Assembly (NCBI GenBank): GCA_037783415.1
Contig: JAZGTN010000003.1
Span: 62,001-126,000, forward strand
Reading direction: 5' to 3'
Source of the DNA: Leptasterias polaris
Taxonomy: Eukaryota > Echinodermata > Asteroidea > Forcipulatida > Asteriidae
DNA: 64,000 bases
The number at the start of each line of letters is the position of its first letter. Position 1 is the first letter of the stretch. Below the pieces are notes generated by a model, which saw only the letters and a program-made list of their open reading frames with translations, was not told the DNA's origin and searched no databases. The position numbers were made by a program, and so were the translations under genes. Positions 11,258 to 23,823 of the stretch are shown here, in pieces.

Positions 11258-12149
11258 TCTCGCCGGCACCATTACGACCCAACACTGTTATGATGCAGCC
11301 TGCCTTGCAAAAGACTTTATCAAACTAGTAGTCGTAGTCCAAAAATTGCTAAGTCTGCTGATTACGCTGCGTGGGTATGTTGGCTAGGAGGAGTGAGTTG
11401 AAGGTGTTTCATAGTCTGCTGTTCAGAGTGTTTGTGAACGAACTCTCTCTACCTCCAAGTTTATACCAGTCGATACCTGCAGGTTTTGACGCCTCTATTG
11501 TACGTATAGCCATCGGTTCGACACACAATAAAAGTACTACAGATTGGCCTCGTTGTATTAAAGGCACAATTCCTCGAAATTTCTCCCCTATATGCCCACT
11601 TTGTACTTTGGCACCTACGATCTTTCAACTCCATTATACAAGAATTAGCCTACCATGCTTCCGCCAACGGAAATAGCCACTTTCACTTTGCACCCTTTTT
11701 CATCCATTCATTCATTGTGTCGGGGAAATGTCTTTGTGCTCAGGTTTGAGTAATTTTGTGTGTGATCTTGGCCTACTAAGGAGAAAAATATGTAGCCCTG
11801 TGTTCTGTTGATTACAATCACCCATGGCAACGAAAGGCTTAATCAGAAAAAAGTCATTCAAAAATTATATATAATTATAGTCAGTGTTTGGCAAATTGTC
11901 CTCTTAGATGAAATGACTGTTGCCTGATTTTATGTCATTTTACAAGTCTCAAAAATAGTATTTACGTACGTAGCACACTAACTATTTGAAGCTGTAATGT
12001 TGAAGGCCAGATCTTAAAACCCTCTCAAAATGTTACCTGTATACAGTGTGTTGTATTTAGTGAGTACTGCTTAAAAAACAAAACAATTCCTCTTGAAACA
12101 CAACCAACTGCCCGGAGTCAAAACGTTGGTTCTACAAAACACCAGACCG

Positions 12150-12990
12150 TATTTTGTCATGAATAAAAGTCAGGCCAGCTGACAAGATTTCCCGGTAGTT
12201 TCAGCAAAAAAGGGAGTATCATGCTTCATTTACACGCATTCGAATTCACGCATGTTTCCCTATTTCATTCACCTAATAGCTATGGGTTTTTGTTAGCTTT
12301 TTTCGCATTCATTTTCACTTTCATGGCCATCGTTTTTCTCATTCATGCTCGTTTCATGATCAGTGATTGTATATTTAACTCATAGATATGTTATCATTCT
12401 TCAGTTGAAATTCTAATATCTACTTACACTTGATGAAATTAGATATTTGACCAGCCTGTTGCTGTTGGCTTTTTTGAAACGATCTTTCCGACCTAATGAA
12501 CTTGAAAGCTCTTATTTAACAAGTGATCGTGATTGTTAAATTGATGAAATTGAATTAGACCTTTTGACTAATGAGCATTAATTTTCAAACTAACTTGTAT
12601 GAGACGGGTGTTAAACTCAATGATTTTTTTTTTGGAAATTCAAGCCGGAAACCTTATAGTAATATCAAAATGAAATTTGTCATCTTTTCCAAAAAAGTCA
12701 TATATACAAAGAAAACTTTGAACATGAACTTCTTCAATCTGTGTACAAACAATTGATTAAATGGATTTAACTGTTTCTCAAACTTATAATCTGATGTATC
12801 ATTTCAATGCAAGTTAAGAGTTGCGTTTGTTGTGCAGCAAATAGTTTTGAATACTTTAATTTATATAATTATATATATTTGTTTTTACAATGACAGAACT
12901 GAAAGAGCTTAAAAAGAAGTCAATCCCTAAAATTGTGTTTTTCAATTGTCACTATAATAACAATCGAGCTGTCGTGTGTGTGGGTGCCAA
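12150..12990. repeat. Segmental repeat (partial unit)
   Basis: Begins 'gtcaggccagctgacaag' and matches 3,160-3,905 and 14,335-14,890. At about 12,890-12,935 it carries an uninterrupted 'gaaagagcttaaaaagaag', the empty target of the piggyBac insertion. 12,780-12,840 resembles the start of the LINE fragment at 59.5 kb. Nothing else coding is seen from 11,260 to 13,360. Confidence 0.65.
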
Positions 12991-12991
12991 C

Positions 12992-13114
12992 TTACGGGGT
13001 ACTTTTAACAATGGAACACTGCTACCCAACAAGGTTTTCTTTGTTCTAGTGGTACCCCACAGAGGATTTCTACAGAAAAGGGAATAGTAGAATAACAATG
13101 AAAGTACCCCGTAA
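12992..13114. mobile_element. 123-bp inverted-repeat insertion
   Basis: Ends TTACGGGGTACTTT and AAAGTACCCCGTAA are exact inverse copies around a ~95-base centre. It is absent from the corresponding place at about 3,905, so it is an insertion in this copy. Confidence 0.6.
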
Positions 13115-13365
13115 CTGTCATATGTAAGGGTGTGTTAAGTTAAGAGAGTGCCCTTGCATGAACTTGGATCACCATGGGAACTTGTTTGAAAACGCCAGGA
13201 GAGTGCCTTTTATTATTTCCCGTTCTATCACACGGTTCGGTGATTTGTTTGATTCACGTCGAGACAAAAATTCAATGATGCAATGCCCCAAAATAGCAGA
13301 CGGACCCAAGCCACCCACGCTCTACTCGTCTGACGACATTGTATTAATATGTTTTAATACGTGTC

Positions 13366-15578
13366 CCTTTAGGGGCTCCGTACTCTCGCACAGTCTATTC
13401 CTTAAACAAGAATTTCGTCGCACCTCTGACGTCATCTAAAAAAATTGTAAAAACCATCGATGGTCGATTACACGGTGGCTCTTGTGTACTTAAGCAGCTC
13501 ATGGATGAATGGCAAATATCTTGTTTGTACTCCTTTTTATGAAAAAGATTCAACGACGCCGAAAATTAATCATAACACCGACCTCCTGCTCCCACGCTGC
13601 ATGCTCTGTTCGAGGGGACGGGTTGGCTTTATTAATAGCGCTTGACTAGACACTTTCGTTTGGTGCTGGGGTTCGGGCAAACGGGGCAACCATTCATCAG
13701 TGCATATTATACATCTTGTCAGCGGGGGTGGGGGATGGGGGCCTAAAGGGGCAAGAAGCTGTGCTGAAGGGATCCCCCTGCCCCCAGTCCACGCTTGTTA
13801 CGTCACTGGAGCTTTGACTAAAGGGTATTGACTGCTGTACGATACAGCCTTTTACCGGGGAAACCTTTCAAAGATTTTGGGGACATCTTTGAGAAATGTT
13901 CTTATTATTCTGCAAGGCGAATAATGTTGATCCTTGAGTAAAATTACACAAACTTGTAAACATTGATCACAGCACAGTCATCTTGGTTTTCTTCCATGTC
14001 TCACAAGAAGCTCTCAACGTGGTGCTGGTATAAGAGACAGAACAGTCTAGGTTTTGTTGTTGTGTTATTTCATAATGGTATTTATAGTTTTATTTCTGGT
14101 GGTAATACTGATTTTCTCACGGGCAATAAAGTTATTGAGAAATTAGTTCAGACGTTCATTTCAGTTCAACTGTGCATTCATTTCCACACGCAAGAAATCG
14201 GTAACATTTAATTGACATTCACTAAACCCCATAAGTGGGTTGACTTTCCGCGAACCATTTATTTTATTTTTGTAATAAAATATTACAATAGTGATTTATA
14301 AAGAATGAAAATAATAATAATGTACACTGAACAAAAGTCAGGCCAGCTGACAAGGTTTCAAGGTAATTTCAGCAAAAATGAAGAGTATTCTGTTATTTCA
14401 TTAACACGCATTCGAATTTACGCATGTTTCCCTATTTCTTTCCTATAGCTTTGGGTTCTTGTTAGCTATTTTCGCATTCATTTTCACTTTCATGCACATA
14501 ATTATATCTTTTTCTCATTCGGGTTCGTTTCAGTGATTGTAGTATATATAGACATATTAATCATTCTTCAGTTGAAATTCTACTATCTACTTACACTTGG
14601 TGAAATTAAATATTTGACCAGCCTGTTGGTGTTGGCTTTTTTGAAAACATGATCATTGCGACCTAATGAACTTGAACGCTCTTATTTAACAGGTGATCGT
14701 GAATGTTAAATTGATGAAATTTAATTAGACCTTTTGACTAATGGAGCATTAATTTTCAAACTAACTTGTATGAGACGGGTGTTAAACTCAATGAAGTTTT
14801 TTTTTATTCAAGCCGGAAACCTTATAGTTATATCAAAATGAAATTATTAATTGGTAATTTTTACCAAAAAAGTCGTATATACAAAGAAACAAAGGGGTAC
14901 AACAAGTTAGAGGTATACAAACAAAAGAGATGCGTTAGGGAATGTTTTGTCTGATGCAGAACATTATTATAGTTATGTGCTAAACCTAATCTATTTACAA
15001 CTTTTGTCCATAATTAGATGACGTATTTTCCTTTACTTTGTCAATTAATACTCATGAATAATTGTTAACAAAACAGAGTTGAATTCGGTGCAGTAATTAA
15101 TTTGTATACGGCTGGAAGTAAAACTAACTCCGAAGATAACGAGGGTTATCCGAACCAAAAATGTGGTTCGGATAACCCACGTGACCTTCGTTTTTTGAAA
15201 CATGCTCGAAAACGGCCAAAATTGATGGTTTCTTTCAGGAACCGTTCTTATCCATTCCTGGAAGACATTTGGAGTCATGCTTTAGTATATTTTGTAGGCA
15301 AAATAGCCCAACGAAGCCGGTTTGTCCCTTTAAACTTCAATTACTTTGGGACAGTATGATGGTGTGACTTAATAATACACGAGCAAAACATTGAGTACAA
15401 TTTTGATGTATACGACATTTATTTATTTAGGCCTGGTAGCCTTCTCAGTATTACAACTGCTATCCATAAGGAAACTGTGTACAAATTATAAAGATTAAAA
15501 TAGTAAAATAGTAAAATACTCTCAAAATTACTAAAATACTCTCAGTATTACAACTGCTATCTATAATGACAGTGTGTA
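13366..15578. repeat. Segmental repeat block (copy 2)
   Basis: 13,366-14,890 repeats 2,213-3,720 almost base for base. 14,885-15,578 repeats the start of the 4.3-kb block, with ~200 bases of extra sequence at about 14,935-15,135. Short ORFs here also occur in the other copy but show no recognisable domain. Confidence 0.7.
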
Positions 15579-15844
15579 ACTGTACAAACGGTGCGCATAT
15601 CATGCACCTGTATGAAGTAAGGTGAAGTACTTGATGCGCGTACGGTTGGAAATAAACGCACATGAGGTGATCCTCACTATCATTACATGCACTTGAGGTA
15701 CTAAACATGAGCAGTATTAAGGTAGGCCTACATGAAGTACTTCATGCACATGAAGTAAAAACGTTAATTACTTTCGGAAATACTTCATGTGCGTGAGGTA
15801 CATTAAGTATTGTTAAACATGCACTTGCAGTTACGTGATGTGCT

Positions 15845-16560
15845 TGAGGTGCAATACGTGATTGTGTTTCTGCGACTCAAAAATATACCTCATGTGTTTC
15901 AGGTACAGGATGTAGCAGTTCATAATGCTCTCGAAGTTACCTGATGCACTTGAGGTGTAACATGTAAATGCGACCCTGCAACTTAGAAACACCTCATGCG
16001 TTTGATGTACATTATGTACCAGTTTGAATCGGTCACACAGTTACATCATGCACTTGAGATGATCAATTGAAATGCAAGTCTGCTTTTTAGAAATACCCCA
16101 TGTGTTTCAGGTACAGGATGTAGCAGTTCAAAATGCTCTCGAAGTTACCTGATGCACTTGAGGTGTAACAAGTAAATTGCAGGGTCTGCAACTTAGAAAC
16201 ACCTCATGCGTTTGATGTACATTATGTAACAGTTGAATCGGTCACCGGTTACATCATGCACTTGAGGTGATTAATATTGTAATGCAAGTGCCTTTTAAAA
16301 TACCCCATGTGTTTCAGGTACAGGATGTAGTAGTTCAAAATGCTTAGCTCTAGATAGGGCCTATTTGTACATGATGCACTTGAGGTGTAACAAGTAAATG
16401 CGACCCTGCAACTTAGAAACACCTCGTGCGTTTAATGTACATTATGTTAACAGTTTAAATCGGTCACACGGTTACATCGTGCACTTGAAGTGATCAATTG
16501 AAATGCAATCTGCCTTTTAGAAATACCCCATGTGTTTCAGGTACTGTATGTAACAGTTCA
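15845..16560. repeat. ~207-223-bp tandem repeat in the left arm
   Basis: 'catgtgtttcaggta' recurs at 15,891, 16,099, 16,306 and 16,529. Each unit holds two or three copies of the CACTTGAGGTG / CACCTCATG motif in both orientations, so each can form several small hairpins. Such dense subterminal repeats are candidate transposase-binding sites. Confidence 0.8.
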
Positions 16561-16952
16561 AATGCACGTGAGGCAAAGTTTCCCGGGTTTTCTTATCACG
16601 TGTGACCGCCTTTGAGCGCGATGCGGATAAATACATGTTGTGTTATTGGTTGTTGTTTCATAAACACATGACCAAAAATAATTAGGCCTATTCGGTGCTC
16701 CAATTAAAAAGGGTTATATGGAAAATTGCGATGCGATGATACATTAAATGATTTTAAACAACATGGACTCTGCAATCCCATGCTGGACTATTTGCTTTAG
16801 TCGTTAATCGGCCGGAAACAAGTCCTGGACATGCTCTCGCGTCCGTCCCTCGTTACTACATGTATCACTATCATGGAACGCGTTAACGCGTTGTCGCACA
16901 TACAAGACTGAATACAAACGTACGTCACAACACGATCGACAACAACCCAACA

Positions 16953-17773
16953 ATGGCGGCCAAGCTTGAAGATTTGTCTTCTCTTTCGACTCCGGAACTT
17001 GTCTCTTTTTTGAGAGATCACGGGATCGATGATGACATCTTAGCTAAATTCGAAGGTAAGACTAGTGTATGCGTAAATCATTGAATAATTGTGTATACAA
17101 TCAAAATAGATTTCGTTGTTGTTTGATCTATAATTCATGTAAATGATGATGGATCATGTCATGAAATACATGTATGTTACTGAATAATGTAATGGCGTAA
17201 ATGGACTCACTCCGTATCCGGTCTTTGACTTTGACCCCAGCACCACATAGGCCTACACAATGAAGCTATTTTTAATTTGTTTCAATTTGTATTCTGCTAA
17301 TCATACATTACTACATTAAACCTACTTATTACATGTATTCTATTACTAGGTAACCTTGCACAAGCAGAATTTTTTTGCATAAAAACATTATTCTTTGATA
17401 TTTTACTTTCATGAAATTTTCGAAACATTTGTTAACATGTTAACCTGAGCTGATGAGTGCACAATCAGGATAGCTGCAATAATCGTAGCTCTTCGTCACG
17501 TCCTTTAGACCAAAGACTAAGACTGTAAGAGCTATGATGATCAGTGCCATAAACTGTTGCATGAAGGATTATAAATGAAAACAACTATTATTATTATTAT
17601 TACGTCTGACATCAAACTTCTTGAAGTTCACCATTTCATTTTAAATTTGTTTCTAATCATTTTGGCGTAAGCCTATAGTATTTAAATTCCTTTCATTGTT
17701 GGTTATTGCAGGTGAAGGCATATGTGGTGAAATACTGCCCTTGTCGATGGCTGATCTGATGCACCCAAGATAG
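16953..17773 (+). CDS. Two-exon SAM-like gene fragment (54 codons)
   Basis: Exon 1 is 16,953-17,055 (ATG in context acaATGG, donor GGTAAG) and exon 2 is 17,712-17,773 (acceptor ttattgcag), stop TAG. The spliced product reads MAAKLEDLSSLSTPELVSFL… and continues with an acidic helix-loop and '…ICGEILPLSMADL', the pattern of the first two-thirds of a SAM (sterile alpha motif) domain. The last SAM helix is missing: the frame stops just after 'ADLMHPR', beside a 13-base local duplication (gcacccaagata). It lies inside the 4.36-kb TIR element and appears to be a captured 5' part of a host gene with promoter and first intron. A possible further acceptor lies at about 19,422. Product function is unknown; SAM domains usually mediate protein interactions. 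Confidence 0.55.
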
Positions 17774-18763
17774 CACCCAAGATAGGACTAAGTGTTTTTG
17801 TGTTCTCTTTCATAGAAAAAGTTTTGGATCACATTTTTTGTAAAAATTGCTTGGTTAAAAGTTGCAGTACATGTACATGAAGTTCTGTATTACCATATGT
17901 TAAGAATTTAAAGTTTCAAGTTAAAGTTTTTGTATATAGATTGTGCTTTCTTTTCATATTAATGTCAAGCAAAATAACTTGCGTTGTGCTTATTATACGC
18001 GTGCGTATGACACACTCAAGTGATTGTTTACATGACAACTGAAAATGCCATCGTAATTTCATGTAAGTGAACAACAGTTGTGGCAGTTTACATTACCATC
18101 GGTCTACTTATGATGGAGAAATGTTTGATCTCACTCCAACCCCCCAACCCCCACCCCCCATTGCTAAAAATAGTAATTTTTGGGCACACCGTAATGGGAA
18201 AAAACTATGTAAAAATTATGCACTATTTCTACCACTTGGATTTCCTAGGACTTTTTATATGTTATAGAAGATACTTTTATAAGTAAACATGTTTGCAACT
18301 CGTTTTTCAAAATGCCAATACTATTATAGTCTTTAAAAAAAATTACAATTGACATTTTCTATAGTGCCTTAATCACTCTGATATTTATTTATGTTAACTG
18401 CGTTAAAGTTTGTTTTCCCCATATAAAGACCAACTATACTGTTTATGTTAATTTTGCAAGGACATCTCATATACGACGTGTTGTTGATGTACCCCCTCCC
18501 CTGACAAAAAAATACAAACAGACAAAGTTGTTACTATGAACAGGAGTGAATTTGGAAAAGGTTGTCCATTTCTTGTCTGCAAATATTGGCCCAATTTCAT
18601 AGAGATGCTTATAAGCTAAAACAAAATAAGCCTCGAGGAATTTCTGATTAGCAAAATCAGTTTACCATCGGAAATATAATTTACAGTACTTGTATACAAT
18701 TTGTGAATGCATGCTGTTTGCTTAGCGAGTAAATATGTTTAGGTTTATTTTTCTGACATAATA

Positions 18764-18915
18764 GGGAGACCGCCAACATAGGGCTAGATAGCTCAGTTGG
18801 TAGAGCGCCGGCACGTCAATCCGGCACGTCAAATCCCGCTCTAGTCAATTTTTCCTTGTTCAACCCCAAATCATTTAAAATTTACCCAGTCAGTTTCCCT
18901 TGTGGTTTATTTTTC
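18764..18915 (+). mobile_element. tRNA-derived SINE
   Basis: The tRNA-like head (18,782-18,846) has an A box (TAGCTCAGTTGG), a 7-bp acceptor stem GGCTAGA/TCTAGTC and a D arm. It continues into a tail 'ttgttcaacccc…acccagtcagtttccc' shared with the copies at 50.2-50.4 kb. The anticodon arm is rearranged, so it is not a functional tRNA gene. Confidence 0.65.
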
Positions 18916-19935
18916 TCTCTGATTAGCTGCAGATCTATGAAACTGGGTCCTTGTTTTGAGTTTGGAAAATATCCCTTTTTTCACAAATGCAACGTTCGTG
19001 CTTATATCATTACGGGTTTAGTAATCTTTCAAATAGTTTGTCCAGAACATTATATTTTATTGGATCGAGTTGTCAGCATTAACATTATAAGTTGTATTTT
19101 TACAGTTATGGTGATATAGCAAAAGTATCAAAGTCATCTAAATTTAGTACGTTGTTCAGTGAGGGGAAATTAAGATCTGATTATGTCCTAAAAAGATGCC
19201 GTCCATAATTCCTGTGTAAAGTAATTTACTAAAAACAAAAAAACTTTCATCTTTGGGTAATACCCTTGCAGTTCTTGCCATTAAATCATAAAGATTATTA
19301 AATTTTGTAAAATTATATGTTTATGTTTTTAAAAACTTGATAAATAAAAGATGATAAACAGATGTTTCATTTAAAAGAATTCTAACCATGCATTCCAGTC
19401 TTTTCTGTGCCTTTTTTTCAGAGCAAGCACCCAAGGTACCTGAGGTATTATACAACAACTGCACACCGAGTTGTGACATCAAGTGATAGAGGTAGCTGAG
19501 CTGCAGGTCATTTGTTATGATAGGACATGATCACCTGCCTCTGAAGTGCAAAAGCACCTCATGTGTTCATAGTCTTGGCACAGGTGCTAGTCGCCACGTA
19601 TTTCCACTAGCACTTACTAGCCACTAGCACCATTTTTTCCCAAAATCATGAACACATGAGGTGTAGTTCCACTTCAACAGCTGAGGTGTTTGTCATGCAG
19701 CTCCACCACTAGCACATGAACTGCAAGATTTGCATAATGCCTCAGGTACCAGTGGCACTTGAAGTGCAATCAGATATGCAGCTGAAGTGAAAGCAGTCAT
19801 GCACTTAATGTGCAAGTAACATCACATGAAAAACACCTCATGCGGTTGAGGTGCAAACGCACCTCATGTGTTCATGATTCTGGGACAAATACGTGTCAGT
19901 GGAGAGGTGCATGATGTGCATTTGGTTTTTACAGT

Positions 19936-20345
19936 GTACAAACAGTACAGATTAAAATAGTAAAATAGTAAAATACTCTTACAGCTGCTATCCATAAGGA
20001 AACTGTGTACAAACAGTAAAGATTAAAATAGTAAAACAGTAAAATACTCTCAAAATTACTAAAATACTCTCAGTATTACAACTGCTATCTATAATGACAG
20101 TGTGTACAAACAGTACAGATTAAAATAGTAAAACAGTAAAATACTCTTAAAATTACTAAAGTACTCTCAGTATTACAACTGCTATCTATAATGACACTGT
20201 GTACAAACAGTACAGATTAAAATAGTAAAATAGTAAAATACTCTCAAAATTACTAAAATACTCTCAGTATTACAACTGCTATCTATAATGACACTGTGTA
20301 CAAACAGTACAGATTAAAATAGTAAAACAGTAAAATACTCTCAGG
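19936..20345. repeat. Tandem array continuing right of the 4.36-kb element
   Basis: About five units of the array also seen at 4,681-5,145, with extra 'ctcaaaattactaaaa' spacers. The array resumes exactly at the element's right end. Confidence 0.75.
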
Positions 20346-20559
20346 GCAATAAGAAAAGCCATGTATCTAAAACAGAAAACTGAGGGTAAAAAAAAAATTA
20401 ATAACAAGGTCAGACGTAAAAATACAGTGAAGTACATCCCAAAAGCAGAGTGCATAAAACTACATTACTTCAAAGGTTCTCGTTTCTAACAATGTTTTAT
20501 AACATCAACAGCTATCCAGTGCTCTCTACCAGGTAGGTGGTTGTGATCACTAATTTGTG

Positions 20560-21060
20560 GAGTAATTACCAAAGGTATTTTTGTATTATTTTTATTTTAT
20601 TTGCCATAACAGTACAAAAAAAAATACAAGACAATATACCCCGAGATGGGCAAGGGACAAGAAAAGCAAATACATACTATGATCTGTAGATCTGTTGCCC
20701 CACATCTGGAGTACACAATGAAATAAATATAGATTTAAACATATAATATAGTACACGCAATAATAAAAGCAGATAATTATACAAAACCAATAATAAATAA
20801 TAAATAACTAATTTGTAAAACGAAAATAAATAAGTATAATGTATACAATTGCAGTAAACAACAAGGAAGTAAGAAATGTAAGAAAAAGAAAACAATTGAG
20901 ACAAAGGACAACCCAACCACCCCCCCCCCCCAAAAAAAAATATATATATATAATAATGTAAGTAAACAAAAGGCGTGGTAATTATAGAAAAATTTAGTAT
21001 TAAAAAATGGTTAAAAAAAGTATTACAGAGAGCATGCACAAGATTAAGAAATAAAACTGG
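20560..21060. repeat. Possible minus-strand LINE 3' tail and low-complexity DNA
   Basis: Read on the minus strand, this ends in 'ggcaaataaaataaaaataa', like a retrotransposon 3' end with a polyadenylation signal. It is absent from the paralogous block near 5.7 kb, so it is an insertion. An A/T-rich hydrophobic ORF over it is not supported. Confidence 0.35.
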
Positions 21061-21532
21061 GATTTGAAATTTCTAAGAGTGTTGACCTACCAACGCAGAG
21101 TGTTCAGGCCGATCAGGACTAACTTTAGAGTTGGAGGTTTAGTCATTTGACATTAGAACAATATTATCTGTTTGATATTCATAGATTTATTACACTCCCA
21201 CAGACGCAGGCAAGAGATTCAGAACACACAGTGTTGTGAATACAGAAAGAGCTTGCATGTTTTGGTATCAGTTATGAAACACTATGTAATTCTATAGATC
21301 ATATGGGTTTTGAAGCATTGCATGGTGAGGTATCAATGTATATTTGGTTTGCGGTAACACCATGTGTGTATATATATAGACCATTTATTACATTTGCTTA
21401 CAAAAAGAGTGACCTTGCACATTCTAATGCATTTCATGACAGGCAAGATACTACATGGTCACATGGGAAAATGTACATTTTGTGTCATAATTTTCACATA
21501 AATTCAAGACTTACGAAAGGAAAAGCTGTACA

Positions 21533-21725
21533 CCTTTTGAGATGTCCCCCCTTTCTTTATATACAAAGTTGAGAAAAATCAGACAGTGCAATCTCCATAA
21601 AACATAAGATTTATTGTATTCTTCCATTGGGCTGTGTACAAAATGTGCCTGCAGGAATTCCATGCTCTGTGGCTCTTTTGTTAACATGTGATGTCACAGG
21701 TCACATGGTCTATAGGTTCAGCTTT
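21533..21725. repeat. Dispersed ~180-bp repeat
   Basis: Same sequence as 5,745-5,935, present in inverted orientation at 33,250-33,470, with a fragment at 41,845-41,930. It is recognisable by 'gagaaaaatcagacagtgca' and 'tgtgcctgcaggaa'. Non-coding. Confidence 0.7.
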
Positions 21726-22682
21726 CAAAATAAGGGGTACCAATACATTTAGACCAGTTCCCTCCCTTTTGAAATGAAACAACTTGAATAAATACGTTTA
21801 GATTTACACGCACCGAAGAAAACTCTAGCAGGAGAAGAATATTAGTTTTAAAAGCAACTAGCCTAATTATTTATACAGTACTACTAAATAGAATCCTGAG
21901 ATTTAGATAAAATAACAATGAGCTCAAATGACTATAGACACAAAATATATAATGGCAAACCGCGATTGCGTCCGTCCTCCGGGGCGAATTTGAATTCTAC
22001 TCCAGTAAAAGCGGTGAAAACAACACATCAAGTGTCGGTAGACGTGATGTCTGCTTGTCAAAAATGGTTCGCATGAAAATCTAAATGCATACATACTTGT
22101 AAGATGTTGGTCTGTCTGCACGGATGGAAACCTCAGGTGGCGGAGTCTACATTGTGTGCACAGTTGTTGTTGCTAGTAGTAGTTCATCACGCCTTTTAAA
22201 AAAAGGGCACATGGTACATGATCAATGCTACATTACGAAATGCTACATTAAAAACTAAAACAAAAGGGACTTCCAAAACTACTTAAATGAAAAGGGTATA
22301 TAAAACTGATTCTCAGAGGACAATTCCGGCCCGTTAATTTCGGTATAAATTCACCTCAACCCTTTAAACTAAACACAGTCCCAGTAATGAGACGCCAGAA
22401 TTGTAGATGTGATCAGGGATGGGCACTGCATTGAGGTTTTTCTGCCCAATTGTGGGAAGGAGTTCTTAAAAATTAAAAAGGACCCTTTGTGGAACTTTGA
22501 AAATGAACGAACATTCAAGATGAAATGTTATTATTATTATGGCTGTAGGTTTGGGAGAGCAGGTGAGGCTTTGGCGGGGAGGGCATTGTGGGAGAGCTCT
22601 GCTTGTGAGCCCTAATACGTTGTCAAAGTGCCCCAACCCCATTCATACCATTGACCTTATTTTCATCATTATTACGTCATAC

Positions 22683-22797
22683 CTTCGATTGCGGGTTACT
22701 CTCCAGATGATGAACGCCACCTTCAGACCACCCAAAATGAGAACCAGAAATGCGATGGGTAGTATCACAACTAACCCTAGCCCTGAGGACTGAGCGC
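22683..22797 (-). CDS. Transmembrane exon of EGF-repeat membrane protein (copy B)
   Basis: Minus-strand exon with acceptor (…acccaatag) and donor GTATGACG. It starts in phase 1, so it joins directly to the EGF exon at 29,724, and it ends in phase 2. It encodes a short Ser/Gln lead, a ~23-residue hydrophobic span (GLVVILPIAFLVLILGG) and a basic cytosolic start (WRVTRNR). It is the first membrane exon downstream of the EGF cluster and so the natural anchor of the 45-kb gene. No tail exon is found between here and the next signal-peptide exon at 11.2 kb, so the transcript must reach 675-156 or end differently. Confidence 0.75.
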
Positions 22798-23517
22798 CTA
22801 TTGGGTATACACAATAAGATAATGGTGTCTCAATCAAAATCAACATTGAGTCAACAAGAATAAAAAACATAAAGTATAGACCTAAAGAATTCTACATAAT
22901 TAATCAACTTTGTGATAAAGGCTACTTTCTAATTTTGATTTACATCTTAAATGGACGATCTCATGGATAGCCAATTTTAGGCATGTTTCGGGCATGTGAG
23001 CACAACACTGACATAATTATGTATACTGAAAAGTATATAAGTCATTGACTTATATAACAAAGAGCTCATTGTGGCATAACAGTCAAAATGCAACAGTCAA
23101 ATTAAACATGGTTATTACCATTAAAACAATTCAAGGCTTCATAATTATAGTATTAGATTATTATACAAGCATTAGCAGGGGCGGATACAGGGGGCGTGGG
23201 GGCGCACCCCCCCCCCTTTTGCTTGAGGAAAGAAAAAGAAAAACACATCAAGGGGAAAAATGAGGGAGAGACAAAGTTAATGACATAGGCCCTACCAATT
23301 TTTTTTTCTTCAAAAAAGCTACTAATAATCCGTACCTCGTACACTTTGTTTCATTTGTGGACCACTATTACTATTAATTCACTGACAGACATTGTCTCAT
23401 GAGGAATTACACGTGAATCTGCGTGTGTGGACATCGTGTTTTTCTCACACACTGAACATAAGCACGAAACACCTGCACATGCCTGGCGCGGGGGTCCGTG
23501 GGGCGAATTTTTTTTTC

Positions 23518-23642
23518 CCAGGAGAGATGAGGCCACTTAACATAAATTTGCGTGTTATAATAATGTTTTTAATAAATTAAAAAAAGACTGATTTGGGTAG
23601 AAAACACGCCAATTTATGCTAAGTGGCCTCATCTCTCCTGGG
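23518..23642. repeat. Hairpin MITE, ~40-bp arms
   Basis: 'cccaggagagatgaggccac' and its reverse complement frame about 45 bases. Arms are ~40 bp with few mismatches, and short GC-rich sequence flanks both sides. Nested in the hAT-like insertion. Confidence 0.7.
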
Positions 23643-23823
23643 GGAAAAAACGCGTCCGGGGGGCGTGAAGATCATACAACCACAGCGTGAGTCGACCATG
23701 CCACCTGTGTGTGTACTGTGCAAAGAATTTTCTGGCTGGAGGTCAGCACGCGCGCGCGCTAAATACAATGTGACTTTTACAATACGAACTTCGGAAACTA
23801 GTATTAAGAAAAGAAAAAAAAAC

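Larger units (their letters stand above)
15579..19935. mobile_element. 4.36-kb TIR element carrying a SAM-like gene fragment
   Basis: Left end ACTGTACAAACGGTGCGC… and right end (reverse complement) ACTGTAAAAACCAAATGC… share an imperfect ~31-bp TIR ending in CATGCACCT. GTA is present on both outer sides (15,576-15,578 and 19,936-19,938), and neighbouring array units show the uninterrupted 'gtgtacaaacag'. The terminal ~980 bp (left) and ~455 bp (right) are packed with degenerate palindromic motifs of the type CACTTGAGGTG and CACCTCATG. The interior holds a small two-exon gene and a SINE, and no transposase. The superfamily is uncertain: 3-bp duplications and subterminal repeats suit CACTA or Harbinger-type elements. 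Confidence 0.7.

Noticed and set aside
15845..16560. CRISPR-like palindromic repeats
   Set aside because: Palindromic motifs are degenerate and irregular in spacing, lie in ~208-bp tandem units and sit inside a TIR element.
16797..17021. 74-codon minus-strand ORF
   Set aside because: Antisense to the SAM exon 1 and its promoter; the plus-strand exon has splice sites and domain similarity.
18782..18846. Functional tRNA gene
   Set aside because: The acceptor stem fits but the anticodon arm is rearranged and the sequence runs into the SINE tail shared with 50.2-50.4 kb.
20677..21039. Hydrophobic 120-codon minus-strand ORF
   Set aside because: A/T-rich low-complexity DNA with poly-C and (ta)n runs; its apparent membrane segments come from base composition.
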